A program made the translations under genes and the position numbers. From assembly GCF_003014575.1 (NCBI RefSeq), contig NZ_PYGF01000001.1, positions 682,001 through 746,000 of the forward strand: a stretch of 64,000 nucleotides of DNA, in the 5' to 3' direction. The notes under the pieces are model-generated. The model searched no databases, was not told where the DNA came from, and saw only the letters and a program-made list of their open reading frames with translations. How positions within the stretch are numbered: position 1 is the first letter of the stretch; every line of letters starts with the position of its first letter. Positions 18,891 to 29,339 of the stretch are shown here, piece by piece. Source of the stretch: Cecembia rubra. GTDB taxonomy: Bacteria; Bacteroidota; Bacteroidia; Cytophagales; Cyclobacteriaceae.

Positions 18891-21800
18891 CATTTGGCCC
18901 TACCCAATCCTATCTGGTAATTATCAGGTGATCCTTTCATATTGACATTGACAAAACGCACCCTTTTATCCGCATCTCTATAAACAATAGCATCCTCTCT
19001 GTCCGGATCAATTTCATCTTTACTTTTTCCACCAAATAGAGACCTAAAACCTACCTGAGTGACAAGTCCTAATGGAATTCTGATAAAATATTCCATATTC
19101 ATATCCAAGCTCTGTTTTCCTGAAAGCTCAATAAAACCTAGGCTGGAATTGATATTCATCCTAGGTATATTCAATACCCCTTCCTTTAACTCAAAAGTAT
19201 TGGACAAAGTGTCGAAACGAACGTTGTTCAGGTTTCTGTCTTTAAAAAATTCCCCCATTGCTTGGAGCGGTGCAAATCTTACCAATCTTCCTTGATATAC
19301 TGTAAGTTCCATCTTAGCCTCAGATTTTTCGATGATCGGAGTAAGATCCGGATATACCAAAAACTTACTGACTATTGTACCTGACACCAAGCCATGCAGA
19401 TTTTCATTGATCAAATAATCCTGCCCAAAATTTTCAAATTTGAACATCAACTTATCCAAGTCCAGCTTATCGGCCACCATGGTGCTATGGAAATAAATTT
19501 GATTTGGGTCAGAACCATTGAAGTACCCTTTGATTCCCAATGTGCCTTTGGCTGCCATCAGCCCCAAGGTATCCAAATAAATATAATGTTCAGGATTGGT
19601 TCTGGCATTTAACGTAACATTTTCCAACCAAAAAGAATGATAATTGAGTTTCGCCACTTTGGCGGAAAAGTCCATATCGGTAAAAGGGACTTGAAAAATG
19701 TTAAAAGTATCTTCGTGATTGCTTGGCTTGTCTAAACCTTCAAATCCCATTAAAGCATCTAAATCCAATCTATTAGACATCAAAGAAAAGTAATTCTTAA
19801 GCGTATTTCTTTCTTTAACAGAACCTAAATAATAGCCCATTTGGATATTGAAATCCGAAATACCCAATTGTCCCTGAAAGTTTTCCAAGGTGAGATAATC
19901 ATTTTCAAAGTGCAACCTTCCATTAAACTTTTCAAGCCTTAAAGGATGCAATTTCATTTTTCCTTCCAGATGGTTCAACCAAAGATCCGCTGACTGAAAA
20001 ACGCCATTATAGATTAATTCCAATTTACCTTTAAGCTTCAACTTATCAATTTCTTCATTCTGATAATCAGCAGGTAAATAATTTTCACCTGCATAAGAAA
20101 GAAGATCATGGATTGCAAGGTGGTTGGACACTAGGTCAAAATCAAAAATACTTTTTCCATGGGGAGTTTCCTGGAACCACTTGGAATAATTCTGAAGCTT
20201 TCCAGAAAAATGGAAGTCCGTTTTATCGATCTCTCCGGTAAAGTCGATCACAGCCAAATCATTGTCTCCAATGATCACATCTGCATGAAAATCATGAAAA
20301 GCGTGCGGATAATTCTTTAATCTTGCATGAAAATCTTCAATAAAAAATTCTCCCTTTGGCAAATATTGGTAATGCTTTAATTCCTTACCTGTTGACTCAA
20401 AAGCTAATTTGATTTCAAAATCAGAAATCACTTCTTTCCAAGCAGTTGAATCAGTTTGAAAAATCTCCTCTAGATCTATTTTGGAAGATTTGGCACTTAA
20501 ATCTGCTTTTACTTTCTTGTCCTCTCCATGAAATATTGCAGGGAAATTGTGTACTTTACCTTTAATGGAGAAATCAGATCCTGCTACTCCAAAATTAGCT
20601 TTTTCAAGTAATAGATCTCCCTGAACCAAAGACGCATAGATGTTTGCATTTTTGATAGGATGAGGAAAGTCCGGTAGTTTAAAATTGAAATTATTGACTA
20701 TCAGTTCACTTTTAATACTCTTATCTATTCCTGTAATTCCGGAAACTTCCAGATCTACAAGTTCATTGAAATCCATATTGACAATAACTTGACCACTGAT
20801 GCCCTGTAGACCCTCTAATTCAAAAAATTCACCCAAAAATCCCAGATCGAGGTCTGCATTTAAATTGATATCTATATATGGATTTAGAAAATCCCTTATG
20901 ATTAATTTCCCTTGAAATATCCCTTGTTCAGGTCTGGCATTGAAATTCAGTAATTGAAACTCAGAAGTTCTAAGGTTTCTTTCCTCTCCATTGGTATAAA
21001 ATGCCGAAAACCTCAAATCTTCAACTTTCTTTTCTTTTGAAGGATTCAAAAAATAAGCATTATCACATCCAAACTCCAACCCAATGGAAGGTACTTGGCC
21101 CTCTCCCAAATTCCCTTTAATTCTTCCCTGAAAATAAACATCCCCCTCATTCTTATATTTCCTCAAATATTCACCGGTTTCTTGTGGTAAAAAGGCTGCA
21201 ATCAGATTGAAATCAGGCTTTTCTCCATCAATCTTGAGGTCCATAATGAGCATTTCATCAAAGTCTATTGAACCTGTCAGGTTCAATAAGGCCCCCTCTA
21301 CAGCCAATTTTGATCTCTCCAGTGTAAGCAGATCTTGATTTTGATCAAAATCCAAAGCAATATCAAGATCTAAATGCTTATTTGAAAAAAAAGTAGCTTT
21401 TCCATCAACTTCAAAATCAAAAATCAATTTGCTCAAAAGCCTTGCATGTAAATGGTCATTTTCAATTTTAAATGCAGACTCGGCAAGGCCAATATGGAAA
21501 TAATAGGTATTCAGATGTTCCAAATCTTCATATTTAACTTCTACATCAGAAAGAATGATAGATGCTAAATCTAATTGAAGATCTGCTTCTTCTTCACCGT
21601 TATCTTCCATTCCTTTAGCTGTCAATAGGTTAATTTTGCCATCAGGAAATCTGACAATATTCAAATCAGCTTTTGAAATTTTTATCGAACTGATAATATT
21701 GTTTCCCCTTAGGATATCCCATATCCTAAAACCAACATAAACATCTTCAGCATAATATATAGTATCGTTATTTGACACTTTATCTCCAAAAAAAACTACA

Positions 21801-22018
21801 TTTTCCAAATCAATCGATATATAAGGAAAATTGGCAAATGGGGCTATGTGAGAGTCCTTAACAGACAGTTCTCCAACAAAATTCTTATTCAGTGATGCAA
21901 TCACATTCTGAGTTATCCCTTTCTGATTTTTATAAACTGTAAAAATGGCGGCTAAACCAACCGTTAAAAAAACTGCAAACAAGATGAAAGCAATGCTTAA
22001 TGCTTTTTTGTACTTCAT
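18890..22018 (-). CDS. AsmA-like family protein
   Basis: A 1042-aa envelope protein. One N-terminal membrane helix (residues 8-27) is followed by a very long beta-strand-rich region of alternating hydrophobic residues. The first 110 residues (SLNKNFVGELSVKDSHIAPFANFPYISIDLENVVFFG) are typical of the AsmA/chorein-like N-terminus, and the C-terminal part (NNVRFDTLSNTFELKEG, LGFIELSGKQSLD) of the AsmA_2 domain. Such proteins form bridge-like grooves thought to move or balance phospholipids between inner and outer membranes in Gram-negative bacteria. It is a single gene with its own terminator. Confidence 0.85.
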   Translation of the reverse strand: MKYKKALSIAFILFAVFLTVGLAAIFTVYKNQKGITQNVIASLNKNFVGELSVKDSHIAPFANFPYISIDLENVVFFGDKVSNNDTIYYAEDVYVGFRIWDILRGNNIISSIKISKADLNIVRFPDGKINLLTAKGMEDNGEEEADLQLDLASIILSDVEVKYEDLEHLNTYYFHIGLAESAFKIENDHLHARLLSKLIFDFEVDGKATFFSNKHLDLDIALDFDQNQDLLTLERSKLAVEGALLNLTGSIDFDEMLIMDLKIDGEKPDFNLIAAFLPQETGEYLRKYKNEGDVYFQGRIKGNLGEGQVPSIGLEFGCDNAYFLNPSKEKKVEDLRFSAFYTNGEERNLRTSEFQLLNFNARPEQGIFQGKLIIRDFLNPYIDINLNADLDLGFLGEFFELEGLQGISGQVIVNMDFNELVDLEVSGITGIDKSIKSELIVNNFNFKLPDFPHPIKNANIYASLVQGDLLLEKANFGVAGSDFSIKGKVHNFPAIFHGEDKKVKADLSAKSSKIDLEEIFQTDSTAWKEVISDFEIKLAFESTGKELKHYQYLPKGEFFIEDFHARLKNYPHAFHDFHADVIIGDNDLAVIDFTGEIDKTDFHFSGKLQNYSKWFQETPHGKSIFDFDLVSNHLAIHDLLSYAGENYLPADYQNEEIDKLKLKGKLELIYNGVFQSADLWLNHLEGKMKLHPLRLEKFNGRLHFENDYLTLENFQGQLGISDFNIQMGYYLGSVKERNTLKNYFSLMSNRLDLDALMGFEGLDKPSNHEDTFNIFQVPFTDMDFSAKVAKLNYHSFWLENVTLNARTNPEHYIYLDTLGLMAAKGTLGIKGYFNGSDPNQIYFHSTMVADKLDLDKLMFKFENFGQDYLINENLHGLVSGTIVSKFLVYPDLTPIIEKSEAKMELTVYQGRLVRFAPLQAMGEFFKDRNLNNVRFDTLSNTFELKEGVLNIPRMNINSSLGFIELSGKQSLDMNMEYFIRIPLGLVTQVGFRSLFGGKSKDEIDPDREDAIVYRDADKRVRFVNVNMKGSPDNYQIGLGRAK

Positions 22019-22091
22019 AAAATCGATATTTGATAACTTTCCCTAGCAAATACCAGGCTAAAACAATTGGTAAACAGCTAAAATAATCAAA

Positions 22092-23513
22092 TTATAACAC
22101 TTTTCCGGGTTTTCTAGTATTCCTTCCCTCTATTCCAACTAGGGCATTTCCCAAATCTTCCCTTGCAATTATAGCCAGATCTATCATTTTTTCCAGAATT
22201 TCAGGTTTTTCATGAATAAGGTTAAGTTTTTCAGAAGGATCACTTGGAATATGATACAACTCCATGTGTTCAATTTCCATCATCCTATATTGCAAAGGAA
22301 TTCCATCATTTTTAGGCTCCTGTCCTGATTTAAGGGAGCGGTATTGATGGGGAAAAATTAACTTCCAATCCCCCATTACCATTGCCTGTAATTCATTTCT
22401 GTTGTAATAAATAAAATAAGCATCTTGGGGTGATTGGTTATGGCTATCCAAAAACATCCCTCCAATATCTTTCCCATCAATGGGCAGTTTGGGAAGATTT
22501 CCACCAACGATTTTGGCCAAAGTAGGTAGAATATCTATACTCATAGCAGGATGAGGTTGTACCAAGCCAGCCTCCCAATGATTTTTCCAATGAAAAATCG
22601 CTGGTATTTTTACTCCTCCATCCCATGAAGTACCTTTGCCTTCTCTCAAAGGATAAGCGGATCCAGCGTGTTCTGAATAAGAAATCCACGGACCATTGTC
22701 TGACAGGAAGATAACGATGGTATTTTCCTCAAGATCTAATTTTTTAAGGGTCTCCATGATTTGCCCTACTGACCAATCGATCTCCATAATTACATCCCCA
22801 TAAAGGCCTTTTTTTGATTTACCTTTGAATTTATCAGAAACAAACAAAGGGACATGTGGCATTGGATGGGCCAGATAGAGAAAAAAGGGATTATTCTTAT
22901 TTCTCTTGATAAAATCAATTGACTTATCAGTAAATAATGTGGTGAACATGCTTTGGTCAGACCATACCGTATCAATTATTTTATCTCCTGAATACAAGGT
23001 TAAGGGTGGATAATAATCTTTGTTTTCGGGATGATTAGGCCACATATCATTTGAGTAAGGAATGCCGAAGAATTCATCAAAACCCTGATGCAATGGAAGA
23101 AAATCTGGATGATGCCCTAAATGCCATTTGCCAAAAATTGCAGTCGCATAACCCATAGGTTTCAAAATTTCAGCAATCGTTTCTTCTTCAAGATGGAGTC
23201 CATGGCTACTGGTATGGTCCAAAGCACCATGGATTCCCAGTCGGTTCGGATAAGTTCCTGTCAGTAATGCTGCTCTTGATGCAGAACATACAGCCTGAGC
23301 CACATAAAAATTAGTGAATTGGACGCCACCTGCAGCCAAAAGGTCCAAATTAGGGGTTTCAATTTCAGAGCCAAATACCCCAACATCATTATATCCTTGG
23401 TCATCAGTAAAAATAATTATGATATTCGGGGATTTACTATTCAAAGTCGTTTCCTTCTTTGAACAGTTAAAAAGTAAAAAGGGCATCATTATCAACAGTA
23501 GGTTCCTGATCAT
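22092..23513 (-). CDS. Sulfatase (Cys-type), lipoprotein
   Basis: A 473-aa arylsulfatase-family enzyme. The signal peptide ends in a lipobox (LLFNCSKK). Metal ligands appear in IIIFTDDQGYNDVG and FLSDNGPW. The activation motif is CSASR (C-x-A/P-x-R type), whose Cys would be turned into formylglycine, followed by LLTGTYPNRLG. GKWHLGH is also typical. No formylglycine-generating enzyme or anSME gene lies nearby, so maturation must be encoded elsewhere. The substrate is probably a sulfated sugar or polysaccharide fragment; there is no polysaccharide utilisation locus around it. Confidence 0.9.
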   Translation of the reverse strand: MIRNLLLIMMPFLLFNCSKKETTLNSKSPNIIIIFTDDQGYNDVGVFGSEIETPNLDLLAAGGVQFTNFYVAQAVCSASRAALLTGTYPNRLGIHGALDHTSSHGLHLEEETIAEILKPMGYATAIFGKWHLGHHPDFLPLHQGFDEFFGIPYSNDMWPNHPENKDYYPPLTLYSGDKIIDTVWSDQSMFTTLFTDKSIDFIKRNKNNPFFLYLAHPMPHVPLFVSDKFKGKSKKGLYGDVIMEIDWSVGQIMETLKKLDLEENTIVIFLSDNGPWISYSEHAGSAYPLREGKGTSWDGGVKIPAIFHWKNHWEAGLVQPHPAMSIDILPTLAKIVGGNLPKLPIDGKDIGGMFLDSHNQSPQDAYFIYYNRNELQAMVMGDWKLIFPHQYRSLKSGQEPKNDGIPLQYRMMEIEHMELYHIPSDPSEKLNLIHEKPEILEKMIDLAIIAREDLGNALVGIEGRNTRKPGKVL

Positions 23514-23691
23514 TTTGAAAATCTTTTTGTTTCAATCTCACTAATTTTATGAGGATAAAGTTTAATGTTAATAAGCCTTTGAATTTTAAAATATTTCATC
23601 AATTGAGTATGTCTTAGGGTATAGGCATGCACCAAATGGTAATTTACATTGCTGCAAAACCACAAAGGTCATTTTCCATGGCCATATTGAA

Positions 23692-24789
23692 TCAATCCCC
23701 AAATGAAATCCCCAAACCTTTAGCTCCTTTTACCAAAAAGCTGTCAGGTTTAATGGATTTGTTTCCTTTTGTGGCCTCTTCCAATGGAACAGATACAAAC
23801 TCATTATTCTTGAATGCAGCCATTTTCCCGAATTCCCCATGCAATATCATTTCAAAAGACTTCACCCCCAATAAAGAAGCCAAAACCCTATCAAATGCAG
23901 TAGGGATGCCTCCTCTCTGAACATGACCTAGAACAGTTTCCCGTATTTCTGCTTTTATACCTGCCTGCTTAAGCTGTTGGGAAAGCTCGAAAGCTACTCC
24001 TCCCAATTTAATGTGACGTGATCCTTCTTCTCCTTTGGAGGCTGTTACTGTTCCTCCCAAAGGTTTGGCTCCTTCAGCAATGACAATATTCACAAAGCCT
24101 CTACCCTTTTCATACCGGCTTTCAATCTTCTTAACCAATTTCTCAATTTGATATGGGATTTCAGGGATTAGACAGATTTCTGCTCCTCCTGCAATGGCTG
24201 TGTGTACAGCAATCCAACCAGCATCTCTGCCCATTACCTCCATGATCATCACCCTATGGTGGCTTTCAGCAGTAGTGACCAACTTATCAAAACTGTCTGT
24301 TGCTATTTGTACTGCAGTCTGGAAGCCAAAAGTCAAATCTGTTGCTTCCAAGTCATTGTCTATTGTTTTGGGTACACCGACGATTGGAATTCCATGGTCA
24401 AACAATGCCTTGGATATCTTCTGTGAGCCATCCCCACCAATACTGATCACAGCATCAAAACCATGGAATCTGATTTTATCAGCCAATTCTTTGGTTCGGT
24501 CTTCAAAGACTATATTCCCGCTTTCATCCTTGACAGGAAAATGCAAAGGATCGGCTTTGTTGGTTGTTTTCAGAATGGTACCGCCTCTTACATGGATACC
24601 TGCTACCTTGGTTCGGTTGAGCTTAACGATCCTAAATGGTTCAAACCATACTCCATTAAATGCTTCCATACTCCCATAAACCTCCCATTCCTTCGTTTTT
24701 TTGGCCCTCTTGTAAATCCCACGTATGACAGCATTTAATCCTGGACAGTCCCCTCCACCTGTAGCAATCAAAAGTTTTTTCTTTTTCAT
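23692..24789 (-). CDS. pfkA: 6-phosphofructokinase
   Basis: A 365-aa phosphofructokinase that phosphorylates fructose 6-phosphate in glycolysis. The nucleotide site begins GGGDCPGLNAV. The residue that separates ATP from PPi users is Gly in GGDGS (118-122), which favours ATP, while PKTIDND (140-146) has the Lys common in PPi or mixed-substrate clades instead of the Gly of E. coli PfkA. The length is longer than E. coli PfkA (320 aa) and fits the 'long' group III enzymes. EVMGRDAGW and GHVQRGG are also present. The gene stands alone. Confidence 0.9.
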   Translation of the reverse strand: MKKKKLLIATGGGDCPGLNAVIRGIYKRAKKTKEWEVYGSMEAFNGVWFEPFRIVKLNRTKVAGIHVRGGTILKTTNKADPLHFPVKDESGNIVFEDRTKELADKIRFHGFDAVISIGGDGSQKISKALFDHGIPIVGVPKTIDNDLEATDLTFGFQTAVQIATDSFDKLVTTAESHHRVMIMEVMGRDAGWIAVHTAIAGGAEICLIPEIPYQIEKLVKKIESRYEKGRGFVNIVIAEGAKPLGGTVTASKGEEGSRHIKLGGVAFELSQQLKQAGIKAEIRETVLGHVQRGGIPTAFDRVLASLLGVKSFEMILHGEFGKMAAFKNNEFVSVPLEEATKGNKSIKPDSFLVKGAKGLGISFGD

Positions 24790-24969
24790 AAACAGTTTAA
24801 CTCTTTATGCAACTTACAAAAATTTCAAGCTTTAATCAGAAGGAATGGTGAGTTTTTAGGCCAAGTTTATTGTCCATTTGGAAATATTGATAGTCTTTAT
24901 TGATCCTTGATTAATCCATTCTTTACACTGGCAATTGCGGAATTCTTCAAAAAATAAAAATTGATCTGC

Positions 24970-24977
24970 TAACTTTG
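24970..24977 (+). promoter_or_regulatory. Candidate -7 box for mnmA-truC
   Basis: TAACTTTG is an exact TAnnTTTG match, 76 bp before the chosen mnmA ATG. It is compatible with ATG 25021, 25036 or 25054. No TTG box at 17-23 bp spacing. Confidence 0.4.
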
Positions 24978-25053
24978 TGAACCAATTGGCTTACACTGGC
25001 TGTTGGAAAGGTGAAACCTCATGGACCTTGAACCCATGAATAATTTCAAAATT

Positions 25054-26265
25054 ATGGAAAACAAAAAAAGGGTAGTTGTAGGACTATCAGGAGGAGTGGA
25101 TTCCTCCGTAGCAGCTTTTTTACTGAAAGAACAAGGTTACGAAGTCATCGGCATGTTTATGAAGAACTGGCACGATGAATCAGTAACCATCTCCAATGAA
25201 TGTCCCTGGATGGAGGACAGCACAGATGCCATGCTTGTTGCAGAGAAACTTGGGATACCTTTTCAAGCCATTGATCTGAGTGAAGAGTATAGAGAAAGGA
25301 TAGTGGATTACATGTTTGCTGAATATGAAGCAGGACGGACACCCAATCCAGATATTCTATGTAATAGAGAAATCAAGTTCGATATATTTCTTAAAGCGGC
25401 CCAGAAACTCAAAGCCGACTATGTGGCGACAGGACATTATTGCCAGAAAGGAAGTATAGAAAAGGAGGGAAAAATCATTTACAGACTTTTAGCTGGTTCT
25501 GACCAAAACAAGGATCAAAGCTACTTTTTATGTCAATTGAATCAAGATCAATTGGCCAAAGCCTTGTTTCCTATTGGACATCTCCAAAAATCAGAAGTCA
25601 GAAGGATCGCCAAAGAACAAGATCTCATTACTGCTGACAAAAAGGATAGTCAGGGATTATGCTTTATTGGAAAAGTAAGACTTCCAGAATTTTTGCAACA
25701 ACAATTGAAACCAAGAAAGGGAAAAATCATTGTCATTCCCAATGATTTGGAAATTTTCAAAAGGCAGAAATTACCGGCCGGATTCAGTGTAGAAGATTAT
25801 GATGAAGAAATTTTAGATAATATTTGTCTGCCTATACACTATCAGGAATCCGAAGGAAAACTAATTGGGGAACATAATGGTGCCCATTATTTTACAGTTG
25901 GCCAAAGAAAAGGTCTTCAAGTGGGTGGTACAGGAAAACCTTTGTTTGTAATAGCTACTGATACCCAAGAGAACAACATTTATACGGGTTTGGGAGAAGA
26001 GCATCCGGGACTGAACAGGCAAGGGCTTTTTGTTCCTAAAAAAGATGTACATTGGATACGGGAAGATTTGAAGTTAGAAATTGGGGAGACAGCACGTTAT
26101 AAAGCCAGAATCAGATATAGACAACCTTTGACCTGGGCCACTTTGATCATGAAAGAAAAAGGATTGTATGTCCTGTTTGATGAAGCACAACGGGGAATTG
26201 CATCAGGTCAATTTGTTGCTTGGTATGAAGAAACCGAAAGCATTGGTTCAGGTGTAATATTTTAA
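25054..26265 (+). CDS. mnmA: tRNA 2-thiouridine(34) synthase MnmA
   Basis: A tRNA U34 2-thiolase of tRNA-Lys/Glu/Gln. The PP-loop ATP site is [11 protein letters not shown]. The first catalytic Cys is in [14 protein letters not shown] and the second in [13 protein letters not shown], the canonical pair. GHYC and KDQSYFL are also family marks. The start at [11 protein letters not shown] matches where the family usually begins; two earlier in-frame ATGs (25021 and 25036) would add up to 11 residues. truC follows after 11 bp, so two tRNA-modifying enzymes share a transcript. Confidence 0.93.
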   Translation: MENKKRVVVGLSGGVDSSVAAFLLKEQGYEVIGMFMKNWHDESVTISNECPWMEDSTDAMLVAEKLGIPFQAIDLSEEYRERIVDYMFAEYEAGRTPNPDILCNREIKFDIFLKAAQKLKADYVATGHYCQKGSIEKEGKIIYRLLAGSDQNKDQSYFLCQLNQDQLAKALFPIGHLQKSEVRRIAKEQDLITADKKDSQGLCFIGKVRLPEFLQQQLKPRKGKIIVIPNDLEIFKRQKLPAGFSVEDYDEEILDNICLPIHYQESEGKLIGEHNGAHYFTVGQRKGLQVGGTGKPLFVIATDTQENNIYTGLGEEHPGLNRQGLFVPKKDVHWIREDLKLEIGETARYKARIRYRQPLTWATLIMKEKGLYVLFDEAQRGIASGQFVAWYEETESIGSGVIF

Positions 26266-26276
26266 TCTTTGCAATC

Positions 26277-26990
26277 TTGAAACCATTACTGGAAATTATT
26301 TTTGAAGATGAATATTTCATTGCCATCAACAAACCTGCAGGCGTACTGGTACACCGAACACATCTGGCAAAAGAAGAGGAAACCTTACTTGCTGTTCAAT
26401 TATTAAGAGATCAGATTGGACAGCACGTTTCTCCTTTACACCGGATTGACCGACCCACATCCGGCGTTCTGCTATTTGGAAAAAATTCAGAATCTACTTC
26501 TCTTCTACAACCTTTGTTTCCTACAAAACAAGTCAAGAAATTTTATCTTAGCCTTGTAAGGGGACATATGGAAGACCATGGTATTATTGATCACCCTCTG
26601 AGGAAAAAACTGCACGGAGAATTACAGGAAGCTACAACTGAATTTTGGACTTTAAGTCAAACAGAAATCCCATTTGCTTCCTCAGCAAGGTACCCTAGCA
26701 GTAGGTATTCTCTAATCAAAGTATATCCGCATACTGGTAGAATGCACCAAATAAGAAGGCATATGGCACATGCAAGGCATTATGTCATTGGAGACAATAC
26801 CCACGGAGATAACAAACAAAACACCTTTTTTCGTAATAAATTTGGGCTATATAATATGCTTTTGCATGCATGGCAACTTGAATTTATTCATCCCATAACT
26901 AATCAAAAAATTACTATAGAAGCTGAACTGCCTGATTATTTCATTAAGATCTTGGAAGAAATATCAATTTGCCTTCCTAATTCAAATTAA
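26277..26990 (+). CDS. truC: tRNA pseudouridine(65) synthase TruC-like
   Basis: A 237-aa RluA-family pseudouridine synthase. The catalytic Asp is in LHRIDRPTSGVLLF. The C-terminal GDNTHGDNKQNTFFRNKFG and LLHAWQLEFIHP motifs are those of TruC, which modifies U65 in tRNA acceptor/T-arm regions. The start is a TTG (LKPLLEIIFEDEYF), since no ATG precedes the conserved ALNKPAG-like motif (AINKPAGVLVH). It follows mnmA by 11 bp and converges with the next gene, overlapping by 14 bp at the 3' ends. Confidence 0.85.
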   Translation: MKPLLEIIFEDEYFIAINKPAGVLVHRTHLAKEEETLLAVQLLRDQIGQHVSPLHRIDRPTSGVLLFGKNSESTSLLQPLFPTKQVKKFYLSLVRGHMEDHGIIDHPLRKKLHGELQEATTEFWTLSQTEIPFASSARYPSSRYSLIKVYPHTGRMHQIRRHMAHARHYVIGDNTHGDNKQNTFFRNKFGLYNMLLHAWQLEFIHPITNQKITIEAELPDYFIKILEEISICLPNSN

Positions 26991-27702
26991 TTCCCAGGAC
27001 TAGTCCAATCCAAGGTTTCTTTTGGTAAACCCAATACCTTGAATTATTATCTAAGAGCATATCATAACCCAATCCAACACCCAAATTAAGGTAATTAAAG
27101 GCAAAACTGAAGGCAATTCCATTCGACCATGTAATTCCGTCATATTCATAAGCAATCTGATCATTTGTGACCCAAGGATTGACAGAAGTAGAACCTAGCC
27201 CAGTAAATAAACCTATTGTAAGTCCATAATGTCTTGTTACCCTTTCGAATGCTCCAAAGGGGTTTTGTTTGTAGCCCAATGAATACCAATCAGATCTATA
27301 CCCAAAATAAAGAGAGGCATTGAGATTGGTGTTCAACTGAGGAGGAATTCCAGCAGTCCTTCCTCTAAACTTAAAGGGGATTGAAATTAGATCTACATCA
27401 AAGGAATTTGTCTGAAAAACTTCATCGTTCAATTTTACTGCCCAACGTTCTTGGGGAAATGAGAGGTATGACCTATTTATCGTATCAAGAAAATAAACAT
27501 TGTTTTTCCTATTTAGGGGAAAGACAAATAAAAAGTCCTGTTCGTTGTCAAGATAGACCCATTCTTTTTTTCCGTCAAAAATTTTAGATCTGTATATTCC
27601 ATCTTCAATGAGAAATGTATTGAAATCCTTTTGTGATTTACAGGATAAAAAAGCTGGAGAAGCCAATACCACTATAAAAAACCACTTTAAACTTGTTTTC
27701 AT
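26977..27702 (-). CDS. Putative outer membrane lipoprotein, unknown function
   Basis: A 241-aa exported protein I do not recognise. The signal ends in a lipobox (PAFLSCKSQ). The C-terminal 120 residues contain repeated aromatic-rich amphipathic strands (LNASLYFGYRSDWYSLGY, HYGLTIGLFTGLG, FNYLNLGVGLGYDML) and end in a hydrophobic strand (IGLVLGINLN), suggesting a small beta-barrel or membrane-associated sheet. Its stop lies inside the 3' end of truC on the other strand. Confidence 0.6.
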   Translation of the reverse strand: MKTSLKWFFIVVLASPAFLSCKSQKDFNTFLIEDGIYRSKIFDGKKEWVYLDNEQDFLFVFPLNRKNNVYFLDTINRSYLSFPQERWAVKLNDEVFQTNSFDVDLISIPFKFRGRTAGIPPQLNTNLNASLYFGYRSDWYSLGYKQNPFGAFERVTRHYGLTIGLFTGLGSTSVNPWVTNDQIAYEYDGITWSNGIAFSFAFNYLNLGVGLGYDMLLDNNSRYWVYQKKPWIGLVLGINLN

Positions 27703-27818
27703 ATTGAGTTTACAAACTTTAGTATGCTTTAAAGACAGGATATTACCATTGGACTATTCCTTCAATACGAATTATTACAATAATTCATATATTAGAAAGT
27801 TAACTATTAAAATTCGAA

Positions 27819-29303
27819 ATGAAAATCAAAGGTAGCCTCTTATTCTTGACCGCTTTATTAAGTATTTCTGCATTCTGCCAAAACGGGAAGGATGCTATAG
27901 AAAAGAATTTCAACGAAAGGGAAAGTATTTCACATTTCAGGTATTTGGCTTCCGATGAACTTATGGGTAGAGACCCCATCAGGCCTGAAATTGATGCAGC
28001 AGCAAGATATATTGCAGAACAGTTTTGGAAGTATGGAGCAAAAGAGATTCCAGGAGCCAATGCTTATTATCAACATATCCCGTTTAGGTTGTCCACCCCT
28101 CCTACCAAAGGTGAAATCACTATTGGCAATAAGACATTTACCCATGGAAGCGACATGCTGGTTTTAGATGGTTCTTCATTAGTAGGAACATATGAGTTGA
28201 TCGTTCTTGGTTATGGTTTATCAGAGGATTATGCTGGCAAAAATGTAAAGGGTAAAATCGTGGTTACTAATGTAGGGGCACCAAATAGATTGAGTCCAGC
28301 GGATTTATTTGCTGTTGGACGTGAAAAAATGGCCTTGGCAAAATCAAATGGCGCTGTGGCTTTGATGGAAATGTATAATGTACCAACAGCACCTTGGAAT
28401 TTTGCAGTGAGTTTCCTAAACAGAAGACAATTGACAATTGACGAAACAAAGGAAGCTAACAGTCTTCCATATATTTGGATTAATGATTTAAAAAATGTGA
28501 ACATTAATGCTATTGGCCAAGGAAATTCCAATACTGCGACAATTCAAATTCTGGGAAAAGTCAATAAAAATATTATAGGTAAGAATGTAATAGCCATCAT
28601 TGAGGGAACTGACCCAGTACTGAAGCAGGAATATATCATGCTTTCCGCACACTATGATCATATTGGGGTGGGAAGACCAAATGCTGATGGAGATTCCATT
28701 TATAATGGTGCAAGAGATAATGCTGTGGGCACCGTAGCAGTCATCAATGCGGCGAGGTATTTCGCTGAAAATCCTCCCAAAAGGTCAGTTCTATTGTGCG
28801 CTTGGACTGCAGAAGAAAAAGGCTTGCTGGGAAGTGCCTATTTTTCTGAGAACCCATTAATTCCACTGAAACAGATCATTTACAACCTAAATATCGATAA
28901 TGCAGGATATAATGACACTTCGGTAGTGACCGTTGTGGGTCTTGGAAGAACTACTGCCGACCACCTGATTTCAGAGGCAACAGCTGCCTTTGGTTTGGAG
29001 TCCATTACTGATCCTTCACCTGAACAAGGGCTATATGACCGCTCTGACAATGTTAACTTTGCCAGAAAAGGTATTCCAGCTCCAACATTCAGCCTTGGAT
29101 TCAGGGCCTTTGATGAAGAAATCAGCAGATATTATCACCAAGCCTCAGACCATGTTGATGATTTTGATATGGACTATGCTGCCAAATACTGGAAAAGCTA
29201 CATCCTTGCAGCTGAAAAAATCGCTAATTGGAAAGAAAGGCCCGAATGGAATGCTGGTGACAAATATGAAAATGCAGGAAAATCCTTATACGGAACCAAT
29301 TAA
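27819..29303 (+). CDS. M28 family metallopeptidase with PA domain, secreted
   Basis: A 494-aa zinc aminopeptidase-type enzyme with a signal peptide (residues 1-20, ISAFCQ) rather than a lipobox. A PA domain occupies about residues 100-220 (GKIVVTNVGAP, NGAVALMEM). The M28 core shows LSAHYDHIG, GARDNAVG, TAEEKGLLGSAYF and a C-terminal YYHQASDH with the last His ligand. The organisation matches the lipoprotein paralogue at 9075-10724, including the GDSIYNGA-x-DNA stretch. Probably a periplasmic or secreted peptidase for peptide nutrition. Confidence 0.9.
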   Translation: MKIKGSLLFLTALLSISAFCQNGKDAIEKNFNERESISHFRYLASDELMGRDPIRPEIDAAARYIAEQFWKYGAKEIPGANAYYQHIPFRLSTPPTKGEITIGNKTFTHGSDMLVLDGSSLVGTYELIVLGYGLSEDYAGKNVKGKIVVTNVGAPNRLSPADLFAVGREKMALAKSNGAVALMEMYNVPTAPWNFAVSFLNRRQLTIDETKEANSLPYIWINDLKNVNINAIGQGNSNTATIQILGKVNKNIIGKNVIAIIEGTDPVLKQEYIMLSAHYDHIGVGRPNADGDSIYNGARDNAVGTVAVINAARYFAENPPKRSVLLCAWTAEEKGLLGSAYFSENPLIPLKQIIYNLNIDNAGYNDTSVVTVVGLGRTTADHLISEATAAFGLESITDPSPEQGLYDRSDNVNFARKGIPAPTFSLGFRAFDEEISRYYHQASDHVDDFDMDYAAKYWKSYILAAEKIANWKERPEWNAGDKYENAGKSLYGTN

Positions 29304-29305
29304 CA

Positions 29306-29339
29306 AAAAAATCCCACCTTATGAAGAGTGGGATTTTTT
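29306..29339. terminator. Terminator shared by converging genes
   Basis: A 12-bp stem, AAAAAATCCCAC (29306-29317) with GTGGGATTTTTT (29328-29339). The stop codon of the leftward symporter gene (29319-29321) lies in the loop, and the rightward peptidase gene ends 2 bp before the stem. Confidence 0.7.

Noticed and set aside
24194..24679. 161-codon plus-strand frame inside the phosphofructokinase gene
   Set aside because: Antisense shadow; the residues are the complement of conserved PFK motifs.
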